Assembly: GCA_002179805.1 (NCBI GenBank)
Contig: NAVB01000297.1
Coordinates: 1-64,000, forward strand
DNA length: 64,000 bases
Reading direction: 5' to 3'
Source of the DNA: Acanthamoeba lenticulata
Taxonomy: Eukaryota; Discosea; Longamoebia; Acanthamoebidae
The first letter of the stretch is position 1. The number at the start of each line of letters is the position of its first letter. The translations under genes and the position numbers were made by a program. Below the pieces are notes generated by a model. The model was not told where the DNA came from. It worked only from the letters and a program-made list of their open reading frames with translations, and did no database searches. Positions 30,444 to 41,885 of this stretch are shown here, one piece after another.

Positions 30444-33400
30444 TTACGAGAACATCTTCGAGTACAACTTCTTCTCCTTCTCCTTCTGCGCGGCGATCTT
30501 CCGGTCGACCAGCGCCAGCTCCTTCTTGACCGCGCTGTTGTTGGGCTCGATGTCGATCGCCGTGTTGAGGTCCTTCTTGGCCTCCGGGAACTGCCCAAGC
30601 TGCACGTAGCACTGCGCCCGCCGGAAGAGCGCCTTCACGTTCTCCTTCTCGATCTCAAGCGCCTTCGCACCCGAAACACAAACCCTCACGCGCGTTAAAG
30701 GACCGCCCCTGCTTCCTTTGCCAAGAGGAAGGGCGTTTATTACCTTGTTGCAGTTCTCGATGGCCTGCTGGATCCTGTTGATCTTGGTGCAGCACAGCGC
30801 GATGTTGAGGTGGCACGGCACCTTGAGCGCATTCACCTCGGCTTGCTCCTCGGGGCTCAGGTCGTACAGATCGGCCAGATAGCCCAGGGCCTGCGTGGTG
30901 TGTGCTCGTCGATCAGCAACCATCCATCGATGGACGGTGGATGTGGAGGGGATGTCGGTACCTCGACATAGAGCTTGACAGCGTTTTCGTAGTCAAACTC
31001 CTTGAAGACGAGGTTGCCCTGGTTCCGCTTCTTGCCGGCCTCCTGGATCTTCTGCTTCTTCGTGCGCGGCACCTTTTCCTACAGGACCCAAGGGGGCACA
31101 CACGTCGCGCAAACATGTGAGTTATCCATCATGGAGGGGCAACAACTCGGGGGGGGGAGAGACATACGCGCTTCTCGGGCACAAAGCTGGCGGCCTCCTC
31201 GGCAGCCTTGCGCTGGGCCTCCTCCTGCTCGGCCTTGAGCTGCTCCAGCCTCGTGTGCAGAGCGGGCGTGAGAGTCTTCACCGCCTCGTGCACCTCGTCC
31301 AGCTTCTTCTGGAACAGCTCCAGGTTCCCGCTGGCCACCTCCACGTTGTGGTCATCCACCCACAGGTGCGTCGTCGCAAAGTAGTCCAGCTGGTCATCGC
31401 CCACACACACACACACACACACAAACCAGCGTGAGTCGCCCCACAAAAAACAGTCCACGCATTCCTTAGGCAAGGGGGGGACGCGGTACGAGGGCCTGCT
31501 TCTCCTGGCCCGGGAAGCAGCTGGCGAAGCTCTGGTCCTCGGCCTTGTCGCGGAGGTGGTACATAAACTGCTCCAGCTCGTTGCGCTTGTTCTCGGTGGC
31601 GACGATCCGCTGCTCGACCTCCTCCATCTGGCGCTGCCTCGTGCGGGCCTTGTCCACGTCCTCTGCCTGCAGGCCGCCCTCCTCGGCCGTGGGCGCCGAG
31701 GCCGCGTTCTCCACCGTGTACTCGAGCTCGATCTCGGGGCTCAGGATCGCCGCCTGTCGTTTGTGTGTGTGCGTGTGCGCGTTGCGCGCGATGGTCAGCC
31801 CTGAGGCGTGGGCCAGGCCAGGCCAAGCTGGAGAACTGTACCATGAGGGTGGACCCGATGGCGACGGAGCCGGCGCTGTCGAGGGTGCGGTTCAGCGGCC
31901 GACCGTCGAGCGCGCTGGCGATGGTGGTCTGCACGAGCGGAATGCGGGTGCCGCCGCCCACGATCTCGATGGCGCTGAGGTCGGCGGCCTTCTTGCCGGA
32001 CTTCTCGAGCACGGCGCTGATGGCTGCCCCGATCTTGTCCGTTACACCCTTGGAGATCTCCTCGAACTTGGTTCTGTTTGTCCCCACGCGATCGGACCGC
32101 CCCCGATCAGACGAAGGCCCAAAGGCGGGTGAAGGTTGGGGTGGAGGTCTACCGCGAGATCTTGCCGCGGAAGTCGACATCGGCCAAGTTCTCGACCTCG
32201 CAGAAGGTCTCGTCGATGGTGCTGAGCACCTGCTTCGTCTTTTCGCACGAGCGGAGGAGGCGCGTGAGGAGCCTCTTATTCCTCAGCACATCCACATCAT
32301 ACTTGCTCTGTTGTTGTTGTTTTTGTTGCAACTTTCAATTATCAGAACCGACTTTTAAAAACCTAAAGAAAACAACCAAATTGATTTAAAAATAAAATAA
32401 ACTAAACTAAAATAGCAAAAGATAAAAAAGGGACCTTGATCTCCTCGGCAAAGTGTCGGGCGAGGCTGTAGTCGAATTCGCGAGCGCCAGCCGACTCGTC
32501 GCTGAGCGAGGCCAACACCTGCTCGACGCCGAGACCCATCAAAGCCAAGTGGGAGGGTCAGGCCAGGCTGCTCAAGGATGTTTGAGAGAGGCGAGAAGGG
32601 CGCAACGCACGGTGAGCTTGCTGCGGCTGTAGTTGGCGACCAGCACGTGCAGGTAGGAGTGGCCCATGTCCACAAACAGGACCGTCTCGCCGGCGTCCTC
32701 CTGGCTCTTCTCCTCCTCGGCGACCGCCGCAGCCGTGTTGTCCTTGGCCCCGGCCGCCCGCCTGGCCTTCAAGATGGCCTCCCGACGGGCGTCGCGTCGC
32801 TTGAGTCCGTAGCACAGAGCCACTGCGCGAGTGTCCACTCGTGCGTCAGCCGCGACACGAGGCCCCGATCGCGCTGCACACCACACCAGAGGAGGGGAAG
32901 GTTACCTGCGGTGGCTTCATCGATGATCTGCAAGATGGGCAGGCCGGCGATGGTGACGGCATCGGCAAGGGCGCGCCTCTGCTGCGGCGTGAAGCTCGAG
33001 GGCACCTGCGAGAGAAAGGCCACCGCAGGTGTTTTTGTTTACAATCAATGCACCCTCGAGAGCATAGAGAGGAGGAGAGGTGCGCACGGCTACGACGCAG
33101 CCCTTGGTAATCTCGCCGGCATTGGCATCAAAGTTGGACTCGATGTAGGAGCGGAAGGTCTTGACCATCATCGACGCGACCTCCTCCGGGCTGAAGGTGG
33201 CTTCCTCATCTTGGAAGGGCACCTTGAACACGGCCTTGCCGTCCTTGTCGACGACCTCGAAGGGCAGCATGTCGAGCTCCTTTTGAGCCTCCTCCAAGGA
33301 CTGGCCCAGGAAACGCTTGACCGAGTGGAGCGCAGCATTGGGCGCGCGCGCCATCTGCGTACGCACACACAACACCGCGTTGAGCCAAAAGTAAAAGAGT

Positions 33401-33878
33401 AAATAAAATATTAAAAATCAAACAGTGCGGCAAACACGCACGGCGCTGGCCGCCTCCTCGCCAATGAGCCTTCGACGCTCGCGGAACGAAATCACATTCC
33501 TGTCGGCGACAGTGATCAATAAAGTTAATCTGTCCAATCTTTAAAAAAAAATCAAAAAAAAAAAACAAAATCGTTAACGTACGGAGTAACTTGGTTGGCC
33601 AGATTGTTCTGCACGATGGCTGGGAACATCTGGGCACTTTTGGTCACTGCCAGCACACACTTCTGGGTACCATAGTCCAATCCAAGCACCAAGACCTCTG
33701 GCTTCGCTTGTTCCTCTTGTTGTTGCGTGGTTCCTTCTTCTTTGGCAGCCTCAGCTCCGGAGGCCGCACCGTTTTCGGTGGCAACCTCCACCATCGGGGA
33801 GCCCGGGGGCGCGGCCTCAGTGGTCGTGGCGGTCGTTTCTGTCTCCATAGATTGGGCTTGCACCTGTTCGGCCGACAT
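30444..33878 (-). CDS. Hsp110-like ATPase lacking the beta substrate domain, fused to a carboxylate-clamp TPR domain
   Basis: Start chosen at ATG 33878 (MSAEQVQAQ); an in-frame upstream start at 33935 exists. After an acidic Ala/Thr/Glu-rich leader the Hsp110-type nucleotide-binding domain follows: VLGLDYGTQKCVLAV, NVISFRERRRLIGEEAA, IIDEATA, VLFVDMGHSYLHVLVANYS and EIVGGGTRIPLVQ. Directly after the domain end (SVAIGSTLM) comes AAILSPEIELEYTVENAA. The protein then passes straight into the helical lid region (KRNELEQFMYHLRDKAED). The 100-residue-plus beta substrate domain expected between them is missing, and the exon is continuous there. A TPR domain closes the protein: KKRNQGNLVFKEFDYENAV, CHLNIALCCTKI and NVKALFRRAQCYVQLG. 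It keeps the K/N, N and K/R residues of a carboxylate clamp for EEVD tails. Likely a nucleotide-exchange co-chaperone docking on Hsp70 or Hsp90. Confidence 0.87.
31402..31423 (+). repeat. CA dinucleotide repeat in an intron of the Hsp110-like-TPR gene
   Basis: About eleven tandem CA units (TG on the coding strand) close to a 3' splice site, where they replace a normal pyrimidine tract. Confidence 0.7.
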
Positions 33879-34074
33879 CGTTGTTGCAACTCGCGATTTG
33901 ATGCAGCTGCCACTGGAATGTGTTTCGGTGGGCAAAGACAGCCTTTTCTTGACTGCCGCTATTTTTTGTGAATTTTACTTGTTTATTCCGGGTTTATTCA
34001 TCACCTGCAAAGCGTACTTTTTTTTTGAGGCGAGTGAACCTCGCTGCCGCCCCTCAGATTGCGATGACGCCACA

Positions 34075-34741
34075 TTAATCGGTAACCTGGGCGTTGATCA
34101 TCACTGAGTTGGCACGTTCTTCACCCAAGGAATTTGGAATTGTGCGCAGAACGTTGTACAACGCGACCGCTGTGTTGGGTCCTGAACGGAAATAATGAAG
34201 ACAATGGCGGAGTCTCTCGGCAATAGAGCCAAGTTTCGCTGCCACTACTCCTGCAGCCGCCATCTTTTGCAGGCTTACCCGAAACTGGTTGGTTAGTGAG
34301 TCACCAATAACCAGCATATCTCGTCCATCGAGCAGTTGGCAGAAGTCAGTACTGTCGAAATCGTGGAAGGGGAAGCACGCGCACTCGCCCTCGTCGTAGG
34401 TCACCCAAGTGTAGTTGTCCATGTGGGCCATGTCCATGACAGGTCCCATGTAGTAGCGGTGCTGGCTGCGTTCTTCAATCGTCGTCTCGTTCAGGCGCAC
34501 CCACCGGCCGTTAGTCCAACATCGTTGCCACGTTCGCCACATGCTCGATACCGAAGTCCACGCACAGACGTTGAGGGCACCACGGGAAGGAGCGGTGTGA
34601 AAGCGGTTGTTTCAGCACTGGTAGTAAAATGGCTGGCGAAGCAAAGAAATGAAGGATCTCACATACGGAGCAAACCATTATGATTACTAAAACTGTACCC
34701 AACCTTGGCGTCCATCTTCCGCAGCCGCAGACATTCACCAT
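34075..34741 (-). CDS. PC-esterase-like type II membrane protein, apparently truncated
   Basis: ATG 34741 starts a short basic cytoplasmic segment followed by one transmembrane helix (LGTVLVIIMVCSVCEILHFF). A second segment in another frame carries PC-esterase/TBL features: GRWVRLNET, CACFPFHDF, then the GDS serine box in GRDMLVIGDSLTNQFRVSLQ. The two frames must be joined by an intron or a frameshift between about 34540 and 34640; I could not find a join with fully convincing sites. The frame ends at TAA 34075, about 75 residues after the GDS box. The C-terminal DxxH motif that completes the catalytic triad in this family is absent. It may be a decayed gene or one with an unseen terminal exon. 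Family members act on O-acetyl groups of glycans. Confidence 0.55.
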
Positions 34742-34845
34742 CCTTCTACTTCCCGTTTTAGTTGGAGTTCTTCTTGTCTTGTAAAACGCCACCTAAAAAG
34801 GCAAACGACGATTGCATTTTTTTAAATCCTTGTTCGAATAAAGTA

Positions 34846-37800
34846 TTAAGGGCACTGAGGCAAGTGAACTTCACCACTCCCACTGCCCGTCAGCGTGCTT
34901 GCCGCCACATTGCCGTTGATCTGCGCGTTGGTCAGCACCACGCCGGCCCCTGGTGCCAGCAGATTACCCTGAAAGCCAAAGTTGGAAATGGCCACGCTGG
35001 TGGCTGAGCACACGTTCCACGTGAAAAGGCCGTTGGCTGCGCCTCCGAGGTTGACGTCAAAGCCGGAGAAGGAGACACCATCAGCATCATCGGAGCCCAC
35101 CACGTTGATGACCACCTGCCTCACCACTGCCACGTCGGCGAACGCGAACCGGATCGATGTTGCTTGCCTGTGTTCATGGCCATCAACGTTAGATCGCTGC
35201 ACCGATCCGCGCCTTCTCAAAGGGAGAAGCAGGTGTACCGGAGCTGGGCAGTGGTGATGGTGAAGATCTGGGACGCAGTGCTGCTTCCCACAAAAGTGAT
35301 GCCGTTGCCAGCTCCCACAACAGCGCTAGTGGTGCCATTGGCGCTACAGAGCGAAGCGGAGGCCGACGCCAGAGAGGCCGCGATCGCTGTAAAGTCGACT
35401 CCTGTTGGGCACATCCAAGCACAGGCTACCGTTAGCGCTGCGCACGAAGCAATGGAAGAACCATATGAGTCATACCAGTGATGGTCAGGATATCGCCAGT
35501 AATGGTTTGACCGTTGCGGAACGAGACGCCGGACACTGAGGTCGATGCCGTCGTGACCAGGTTGCCGCACTGAACCTCTCCCGTGAAGTCCACGGTCGGC
35601 CCGGCCACAATGGCCGTGGCGCCCTTGGCAGCATCAGCGGTGCAGTTGAGGCGCGTGCCGATGCCGAAGCTGCGCGCGAAGAGGCTGCCGTTGACGGCGA
35701 TCTTGCCCCACACGTCGCCGTTGGTGAGGTTGAAGGTGAATCGCTGGTTAGCATTACCAGAGAGGAACACGTTGAAGCCCGCAGCAGCACCGAAGAACGA
35801 CGGAGGGCACGACGGCGACGGCAGCGTGCTGGGCGACGCCGCGACACTTGGCGAAGCCGCAGTGCTGGGCGATGCCACCGCACTGGGCGAAGCCGCTGTA
35901 CTGGGCGAAGCGACAATGCTGGGAGACGCGACTGCGCTGGGAGACAGTGACGGCTGCGGAGTCGACACAATGACTGAAGGCGATGGTGACGGCGAAGCCG
36001 TTGCAGAGGGCGAGACAGCAAGCGATGGAGAGGCTGAGCGAGAGGGCGCAGAGGACGGCGAAGTTGCCGATGAGGGCGATGCCGCCGCCGAAGGCGAGGC
36101 AGACCTCGAAGGCAACGTGGAAGCCAAAACAGACGGCGAGGCCGAAGGAAGTCCCGAAGCAGAGGCAGCTGGAGAAGGCGACAGCGCGGGGGAAGGTGTC
36201 GGGGTCGGGCAGGCAGGCACGTGAATCTTACCGCCGCTGGAGCCGTTGAGGGTCAGCGCGACGACAGTGCCTACGATCTGGCCGTTCTCCAGGGTGATGG
36301 ACGAGTTGTACGCGAGCAGGTTGCCCGACAGGCCGAATCCTCGCAGCGTCACTTGCGCCGAGCCGCACACGACGTAGGTGAAGTAGGCGCTCGGCACGCC
36401 ACCGGTGTTGATGGCAAAGTTGGTGAAGGTCAAGCTGTCGTTGCCCTTGATGGCCACAACAACACTCGTGATGGCCGAGGCGTTGGGGAAGCTGAAGGCA
36501 ATCGACGTCGCGCGGTTGATGTCCGACGCGTTGACTGTGAAGGCCTGTATGGCGGCGGAAGAAGAGCCCTGGAACGTGATCTCGCGGAAGGCAGAGACCG
36601 TCGCCGCGGTGGCATTGGCCGCGCAAAGCGCGTTGGCAGTTGCCGAGAGCTGCAGCGCCTCGGCGGTAAAGTTGAGGCCCGTGACGTTCTGCACGCTACC
36701 CAAGAGGGAACTGCCGTTGGTAAAGCTCGGGAGCTGGGTAATGTTGGTCCCAGACTCTGCAACAAGCGAGCCGCACTGCACGTTGCCCTGGAACTGGACC
36801 GTGGCGTTGGCGCCACCGACGATCACCGAGGGCAACGATGAGTTGCAGGGGCTCAGCCTCGATCCCACGTTGAAGCTGACGGCACGGATGCTTCCGTTCA
36901 CGGCCAAACGGCCCTCGATGTCACCGTTGGTCAAGTTCATGGTCAAGCCAGCGCCCTGGCTGCCGAGAAGGAAGACATTGTAGGCCGACACGTTGGCGAA
37001 CAAGGGGGCCGGGCAGAGAGGCGAAGCCGATGGCGACGCTGAAGCCGCGGGCGATGGCGATGCCGGCGTCGAGGCAGAAGGCTGGGGAGTGCTGACGATG
37101 ACCGACGGCGAAGGCGACAAGGCAGCTGAAGGTGACGGCGATGACGGGACTGGTGGCGATGCCGAGACAGAAGCCGAAGGCAACGGTGAGCTTGAGGCAG
37201 AGGGACTCGCTGACGGGGACGTAGTGGCTGATGGAGAGGGCAAGGAGACCGAAGGTGACGGCAAGGGTACAGAAGGCGACGGCAAAGGAGAAGCCAAAGC
37301 CGAGCTCGACGGCAACGGCGAACTAGCTGGTGAGGCTGACGTTGATATTTCAGGCGGCGCTGAGATCGCTGGACTGGCTGATCCGGACGGCAAGGGCGAT
37401 GTGCCAGGCGTGATGGGACACGGAGGGATATGCACCTCGCCGCTACCAGAGCTGTTGAGCGAGAGAGCGACCACGTTGCCAAGCAGCTGCGCGTTCTGAA
37501 TGGTCACTGTCGAGAAAGGTGCAAACAAGTTGCCCTCCAGACCCAAGTTCTCGATCCTGATGCTCGGCGCTGAGCAGACGACAAAGGTCACCAGGCCAGA
37601 GCTGACGCCGTTGAGGAAGGTCTGGAATCCGCTCAAGTTGATGGCCGACGAGCCTGTGATCTTGATCACCACCTGTTGCACGGCCGTGGCGTTGGGCACA
37701 CGCAGGTTGAGCGACGAAGCGCGGCTGCGAACGCATGTGAGGAACAGGTGAGGACAGCACATCAAAAATCTATTGAGGAGGAAGTACGTGAGGTCTGTGC

Positions 37801-38426
37801 CGTTAATGTTGAAGATCAGAGAGGAAGTGGCCGAGCCGGTGAGGGTGATGGCGTTGGCAGAGATGGTTGCCGCGATCCCGCTCGCCGCACATAAGGTAGT
37901 GGTCTGGTTCTGGAGCGCACTCTTGGCCGCGGCGAAGTCAATCCCGGCGATGGTCGAAACAGCTCCCTGTTGAAGCTGACCGTTGGCGAAGCCGGGAAGG
38001 GAGGTGATGTTGGCAGAGGTCTCGGCAACGAGCGAGCCGCATTGCACGCCACCAGAGAAGCTGATCGTCGAGTTGGTTCTGCGATCATTCCAGAGAGTCA
38101 GAGCAACCCCAAAGAGCGCTAGCAGGGACTGGGCACACATACCCGCCGATGACCACCGTGGGGGTGGAGGCATTGCATGAGCCTAGGCGCGAGCCTACGC
38201 CAAAGTTGATGGCACGGAAATTGCCGTTGCAGGCCACGCGGCCTTCCACGTCGCCGTTGATGAGATCGAACGTGTTGGTGGCGCCGCCTCCTAGGAGGAA
38301 CACATTGTAGGCCGATGCAGGACCGAAGAACGAGGCAGGGCAAGTAGGCGCCTGCTGAGCGGCACAGAGGCGGGCTACTACGAGGAGGATGAACACAAGC
38401 ACAATGGTGTGCTGTGGCCTCATCAT
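34846..38426 (-). CDS. Jonah-like lectin with three choice-of-anchor A domains
   Basis: ATG 38426 opens a clear signal peptide (TIVLVFILLVVARLCAAQ). Three CAA domains follow, each starting like SAYNVFLLG and ending like GSGEVHIPPCP. They span about 38340-37430, 36995-36215 and 35795-34855. Each carries N[GL]DVEGR-type, VQCGSLV-type and LGSRL-type strands. Two Ser/Pro/Ala-rich spacers (about 37425-37000 and 36205-35800) separate them; there are several N-glycosylation sequons. Short introns interrupt domains 1 and 3. A signal peptide and three CAA domains with Ser/Pro spacers is the plan reported for the three-domain Jonah lectins of Acanthamoeba castellanii cyst walls. There, expression rises on encystation and the protein binds cellulose/chitin-type walls. 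That function is inferred here from architecture. Confidence 0.88.
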
Positions 38427-39098
38427 GATCCTGATGATGTAGACAGTGAAAGGGCGGGTGCTCTTGTTAGCTTGACGTACGTGCGCTGGCGCTTGTGAAA
38501 GAGTGTGAGTTGGTGATCGCGGGTGTGGGCCTTATAAACAGGAGCGATTAGGGCCTTCCTGCCGCTCTACTTGGGTTTTCGACGCAAGGCCAGCGATGAA
38601 GTCCTCTGCATGTAGGCCTTGGGTTTCCGGCCGCTAATGATGCTACTGGCCCCCCGCTTGTCACCGTTGTCTTATCTGTGCCCCCATCCTCTTGTCGGGG
38701 GCAACGGATGCGTTCATAAGGACTGCTGCGACAAACCTTCCGCAGAAAGTCAAATATTGATTGGTCAATACTTCGGTTGGCCATTCCTATTCGTTGATCG
38801 TCCGAAGTCAAGCTTGTTTCTCGGTGGCTGTGGGCGATCAGTTCCACCGACCACGATGCAGAAATCAGCTCAACTTGCCTACAGAGAGACAACGCCCCCA
38901 TCCTTGTGAAGAGGCAGCGTGACGCCCGCATCTTTTCTTTTCTTTTTCAGCTTGTGATGTCCCTGGCAAGTTTGCTTTGGCTCGCCGGGTTTGCTACTTG
39001 GTGAGAATGCCATGGCCATCAAACCCCCTGGCCTGCGGCATACCGCAACATCTGTCCTTTTTTACTCAAGCCCAGTATCGCTTGCCCAACGCGCATCA
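38427..39098. other. Intergenic region holding the lectin promoter
   Basis: No supported gene in 672 bases. The right part should include the 3' end of the rhomboid-MORN gene (stop at 39099) and the left part the promoter of the lectin. Frames at 38548-38931 (-) and 38619-38909 (+) overlap antiparallel, lack splice context and have no family features. Confidence 0.5.
38531..38538 (-). promoter_or_regulatory. Putative TATA box of the lectin gene
   Basis: Read on the - strand the site is TTTATAAG, about 105 bases upstream of the lectin ATG at 38426. It lies in an otherwise mixed-composition stretch, and no better TATA match lies between it and the start. A strong TATA box suits a highly inducible gene. 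Confidence 0.5.
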
Positions 39099-41885
39099 TC
39101 AGCTCGACGCGGGGAGGGCCGGGACAGGCTGCTCATTTTCGAGCCACATCACGTAGGTGGGCTCTTGGCCGTTTGGTGGGTAGAACATTCCCATCGCTCG
39201 CCAACGGCCGTCCCCGTTATCCTGCCCCAGCCCCGTCTTTGTTGGGACGAGCTAATCGAAGCAGAAAAGCAAAGAAGCAAGAATTGGGGAAGCACCTCAA
39301 AGTCGCCTTCGAACAGCACGTGAGAGCCAACATGTAGCCGACCTCGCCCGTAGAATACGTCTTATGAACACGCACGCGGTGTCGTCAGCACGATCGCGCT
39401 CGCGACGAGACAGCAGTGGGCGCAAGCATACCATGCTTCCAGGTGCCCTGATAGATGAGGCCGTCTTGGCGGCCCTCAAGCCAGCACACGCCCTCGCCCT
39501 CTTTCTTGCCTTTGACGAGCCACACCCCTCCCCCCCCGCAAATCGCTTTTGAGCGCGCCGCCAACAAGGCCAGGCGAGGGCTCGGACCGCACCATCGATC
39601 CAATTGCCGCTGTAGACCGAGCCGTCGCTCTGCCGGAAGGTGCCCTTGCCGTGGAACTTGCCTGTGCGGATGGTCACCAGCTGCGGCATGATGAAGCGAG
39701 GGAAAAGGCCGGGGGAAGAGGCCATACCATCCTTTAGGTGTCCCTGGTAGACCACAGTATGCCCGTCGGCGATGGTCCCTGTTGCCAAAAGAAGGCCGCA
39801 GAAGAGAATCAGCCCTGAAGAAGCTCAATGTTGCATGCACGTGAAGGCTGCGAACCGTATCCGTCCATTTGGCCATTCTTGAATTGGCCCGTGTAGACAA
39901 GCGTGCGCCCATCGGTCTTGGCGAATGTGAGCCGTCCTTTGCCGTGCATTTTGCTTCCCTGCTCGCAGTTCCACCCGACTCACACATTGGGGCGTCGGCG
40001 GTGAGCAGGCTCTCTCGTGGAATCTCGCTCCGCCAGCCTGCGCGGGTCAGGTGACGCACCCGAAGCTCTCCCTCGTAAACGTGGCCGCCAGGCAGGATGG
40101 TGCTGCCGTAGTTGTCCCACTTCTGAAGGGCGCCCATCTGGGAAAGAGAGAGAGAGAGAGAGCGAACATCAACATGTTGGCGCGTGGACATGAACATAGT
40201 CATGGTTGTGTCTTGTCCAAGAGAAGTGACAACAAAGAGAAGGGAGAGGAGGGGGGGTTTCTACCGCCTGGAGGCCGTAGAAATAGGCCGCGCCCACGGC
40301 TGCTCCGCCCAGATGTGCGGCGTGGTCAAGCGCTTGCCAGCCGCGCACTGCGCCCATGACGTCCAACGCCTGTCCGGTGAGGAGACTGGTCAGTCCAGCG
40401 TGGAAAGCGCGGCAGAGGGAGAGAACGAGAGCCCGGTACCGCTACTGCCATGGCCATGTTGATGGCCTTGATGGGGATAAATGGCAGAAAGATGAGCGCC
40501 AGCTTGCTATCCGGGAAGGCGGACACAAACACCCAGAGCACCGCCATGAGCGCACCGCTGGCTCCCTGGAAATCGGATTGCACGGCTCAGTCGTCCGCAT
40601 GTGGCAACCGCAGGGGGAGGGTGCATGTGTACGAGACTGGGAAGGGAAGTGCCCCTCCGGGCCTGCCAGGCGGCGCTGACCAGTGAAGACACGATAGCGC
40701 CGTTGACGTAGACCAGAGCGAACTTCTCCCTGCCCAGGATTTCCACAACGTCCGGCGCTGGACACAACAGCCCCATACACACCACCATCCCGCGTGCGAC
40801 GCGTCAGGACTTCTCTGTCAAAGGGAAAAACGTGGTGTAGAGGTGTTTACCGATCGTCCAGAGGGCCGTCATGTTGAAGAAGAAGTGCAATCCACCCGAA
40901 TGCGAAAACGCTGCACATTCATGAAGCGATATCCGCGGGCATGGGTGAGAAGGCAGGCGTTTGGGAGTGCACACGTGACCAAGAATGAAAGAGACCATAC
41001 CTGACGTGAGGACCGTGTGGTAGCGGCCTTGCGCCAGGTTCTTCGGGGAGCATGTAAAGTGTCGGGTCATGAAGTACCGCGCGCTGACATCAACCAACAC
41101 AAAGTTGAGGACGAGACGGAACACGAACGATAGCGCGAAGCAAGCAGCAGGAAAGGGCAGCACGGCACCTCGGTGAGGGGATGCGCCACGCAAGAAACAC
41201 AGCGGCGTTGACGGCGATCAACGGCACCAGTAACCTCTGCGCGTCGGTTAACCGTGCTGCCGCCTTCTTGAGCCTTTCCAGTCCCCACTCTACCCGGTCG
41301 GCGCATCACAGCACAGCACATCGTGTACACCGTCAGTACGGTGGCACCGCCAGGTAAGCAAAGGTGCGAGAGCTAATGGGTAGCACCTTCGTCGCTGTCC
41401 TCAATGCTGCTCGGTATGTCACCTTTGCCGACTGCTTTGTGTGCCTTTTGGCTGTCTTCGTTGTCATTGTCTGAAATGGGTCATTTGTGAGTCAGGATTT
41501 ATAAAGAGAGCATAGAGAGAGAGAAAGAAGGCACCTTGCTGTGTGAGCACGATCGAAGCGCAAGTAAGGCCTGCAGCGAGAGCCCACGAGCCCTTTCCCA
41601 CCCCGGGCCATGTGCGCCGCCAGCCGGACTGCTGGTGGTGGTGGTGGCCACATCAGTCCTGAGAGCAGTTCAAGAAATGATAAGAAGGCAGAGACGGACC
41701 TGCAACGGTTGAGCCAGGCTCTTTTCTACGTTTTGTGTGGATGCCGATTTGGCTGCAAATAAGCGAGTTGGGAAGGTTGTGGTGACCCAACGCTGAGTGC
41801 GCAAGGGAGAAAGATGAGAGATGGAAGTGACACTTGCTCGCCAGCACGGTGGGCGGGCGAGTGCGGTGCCCACCAATCTCTTCAT
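39099..41885 (-). CDS. PARL-like mitochondrial rhomboid protease fused to MORN repeats
   Basis: ATG 41885 gives a mitochondrial-type leader (MKRLVGTALARPPCWRAS, then RWVTTTFPTRLFAAKSAS). After one hydrophobic segment and an acidic linker, the PARL-type start appears: AQRLLVPLIAVNAAVFLAWR. It is followed by YFMTRHFTCSPKNLAQGRYH, AFSHSGGLHFFFNMTALWTI, the catalytic serine box GASGALMAVLW and the catalytic histidine in ALDHAAHLGGAAVGAAYFYG. A phase-0 intron (about 40140-40265) then leads to six or more MORN repeats: GGHVYEGELR, LVYTGQFKNGQMDGYG, VVYQGHLKDGM, KFHGKGTFRQSDGSVYSGNW, GLIYQGTWKHD and VFYGRGRLHVGSHVLFEGDF. The stop is TGA 39099. Mitochondrial rhomboids cleave membrane proteins and govern PINK1/PGAM5/OPA1-type processing. 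MORN repeats usually bind membranes or protein partners. The splice phases support one continuous protein. Confidence 0.85.

Noticed and set aside
35583..37499. Long + strand frames (213, 206, 192 and 168 residues) rich in Asp, Glu, Gly and Ala.
   Set aside because: They are antisense shadows of the Ser/Pro/Ala spacers and CAA domains of the lectin, with no independent features.
38548..38931. A 127-residue - strand frame and an overlapping 96-residue + strand frame upstream of the lectin.
   Set aside because: Neither has a family feature or splice context, and the region is expected to be promoter.
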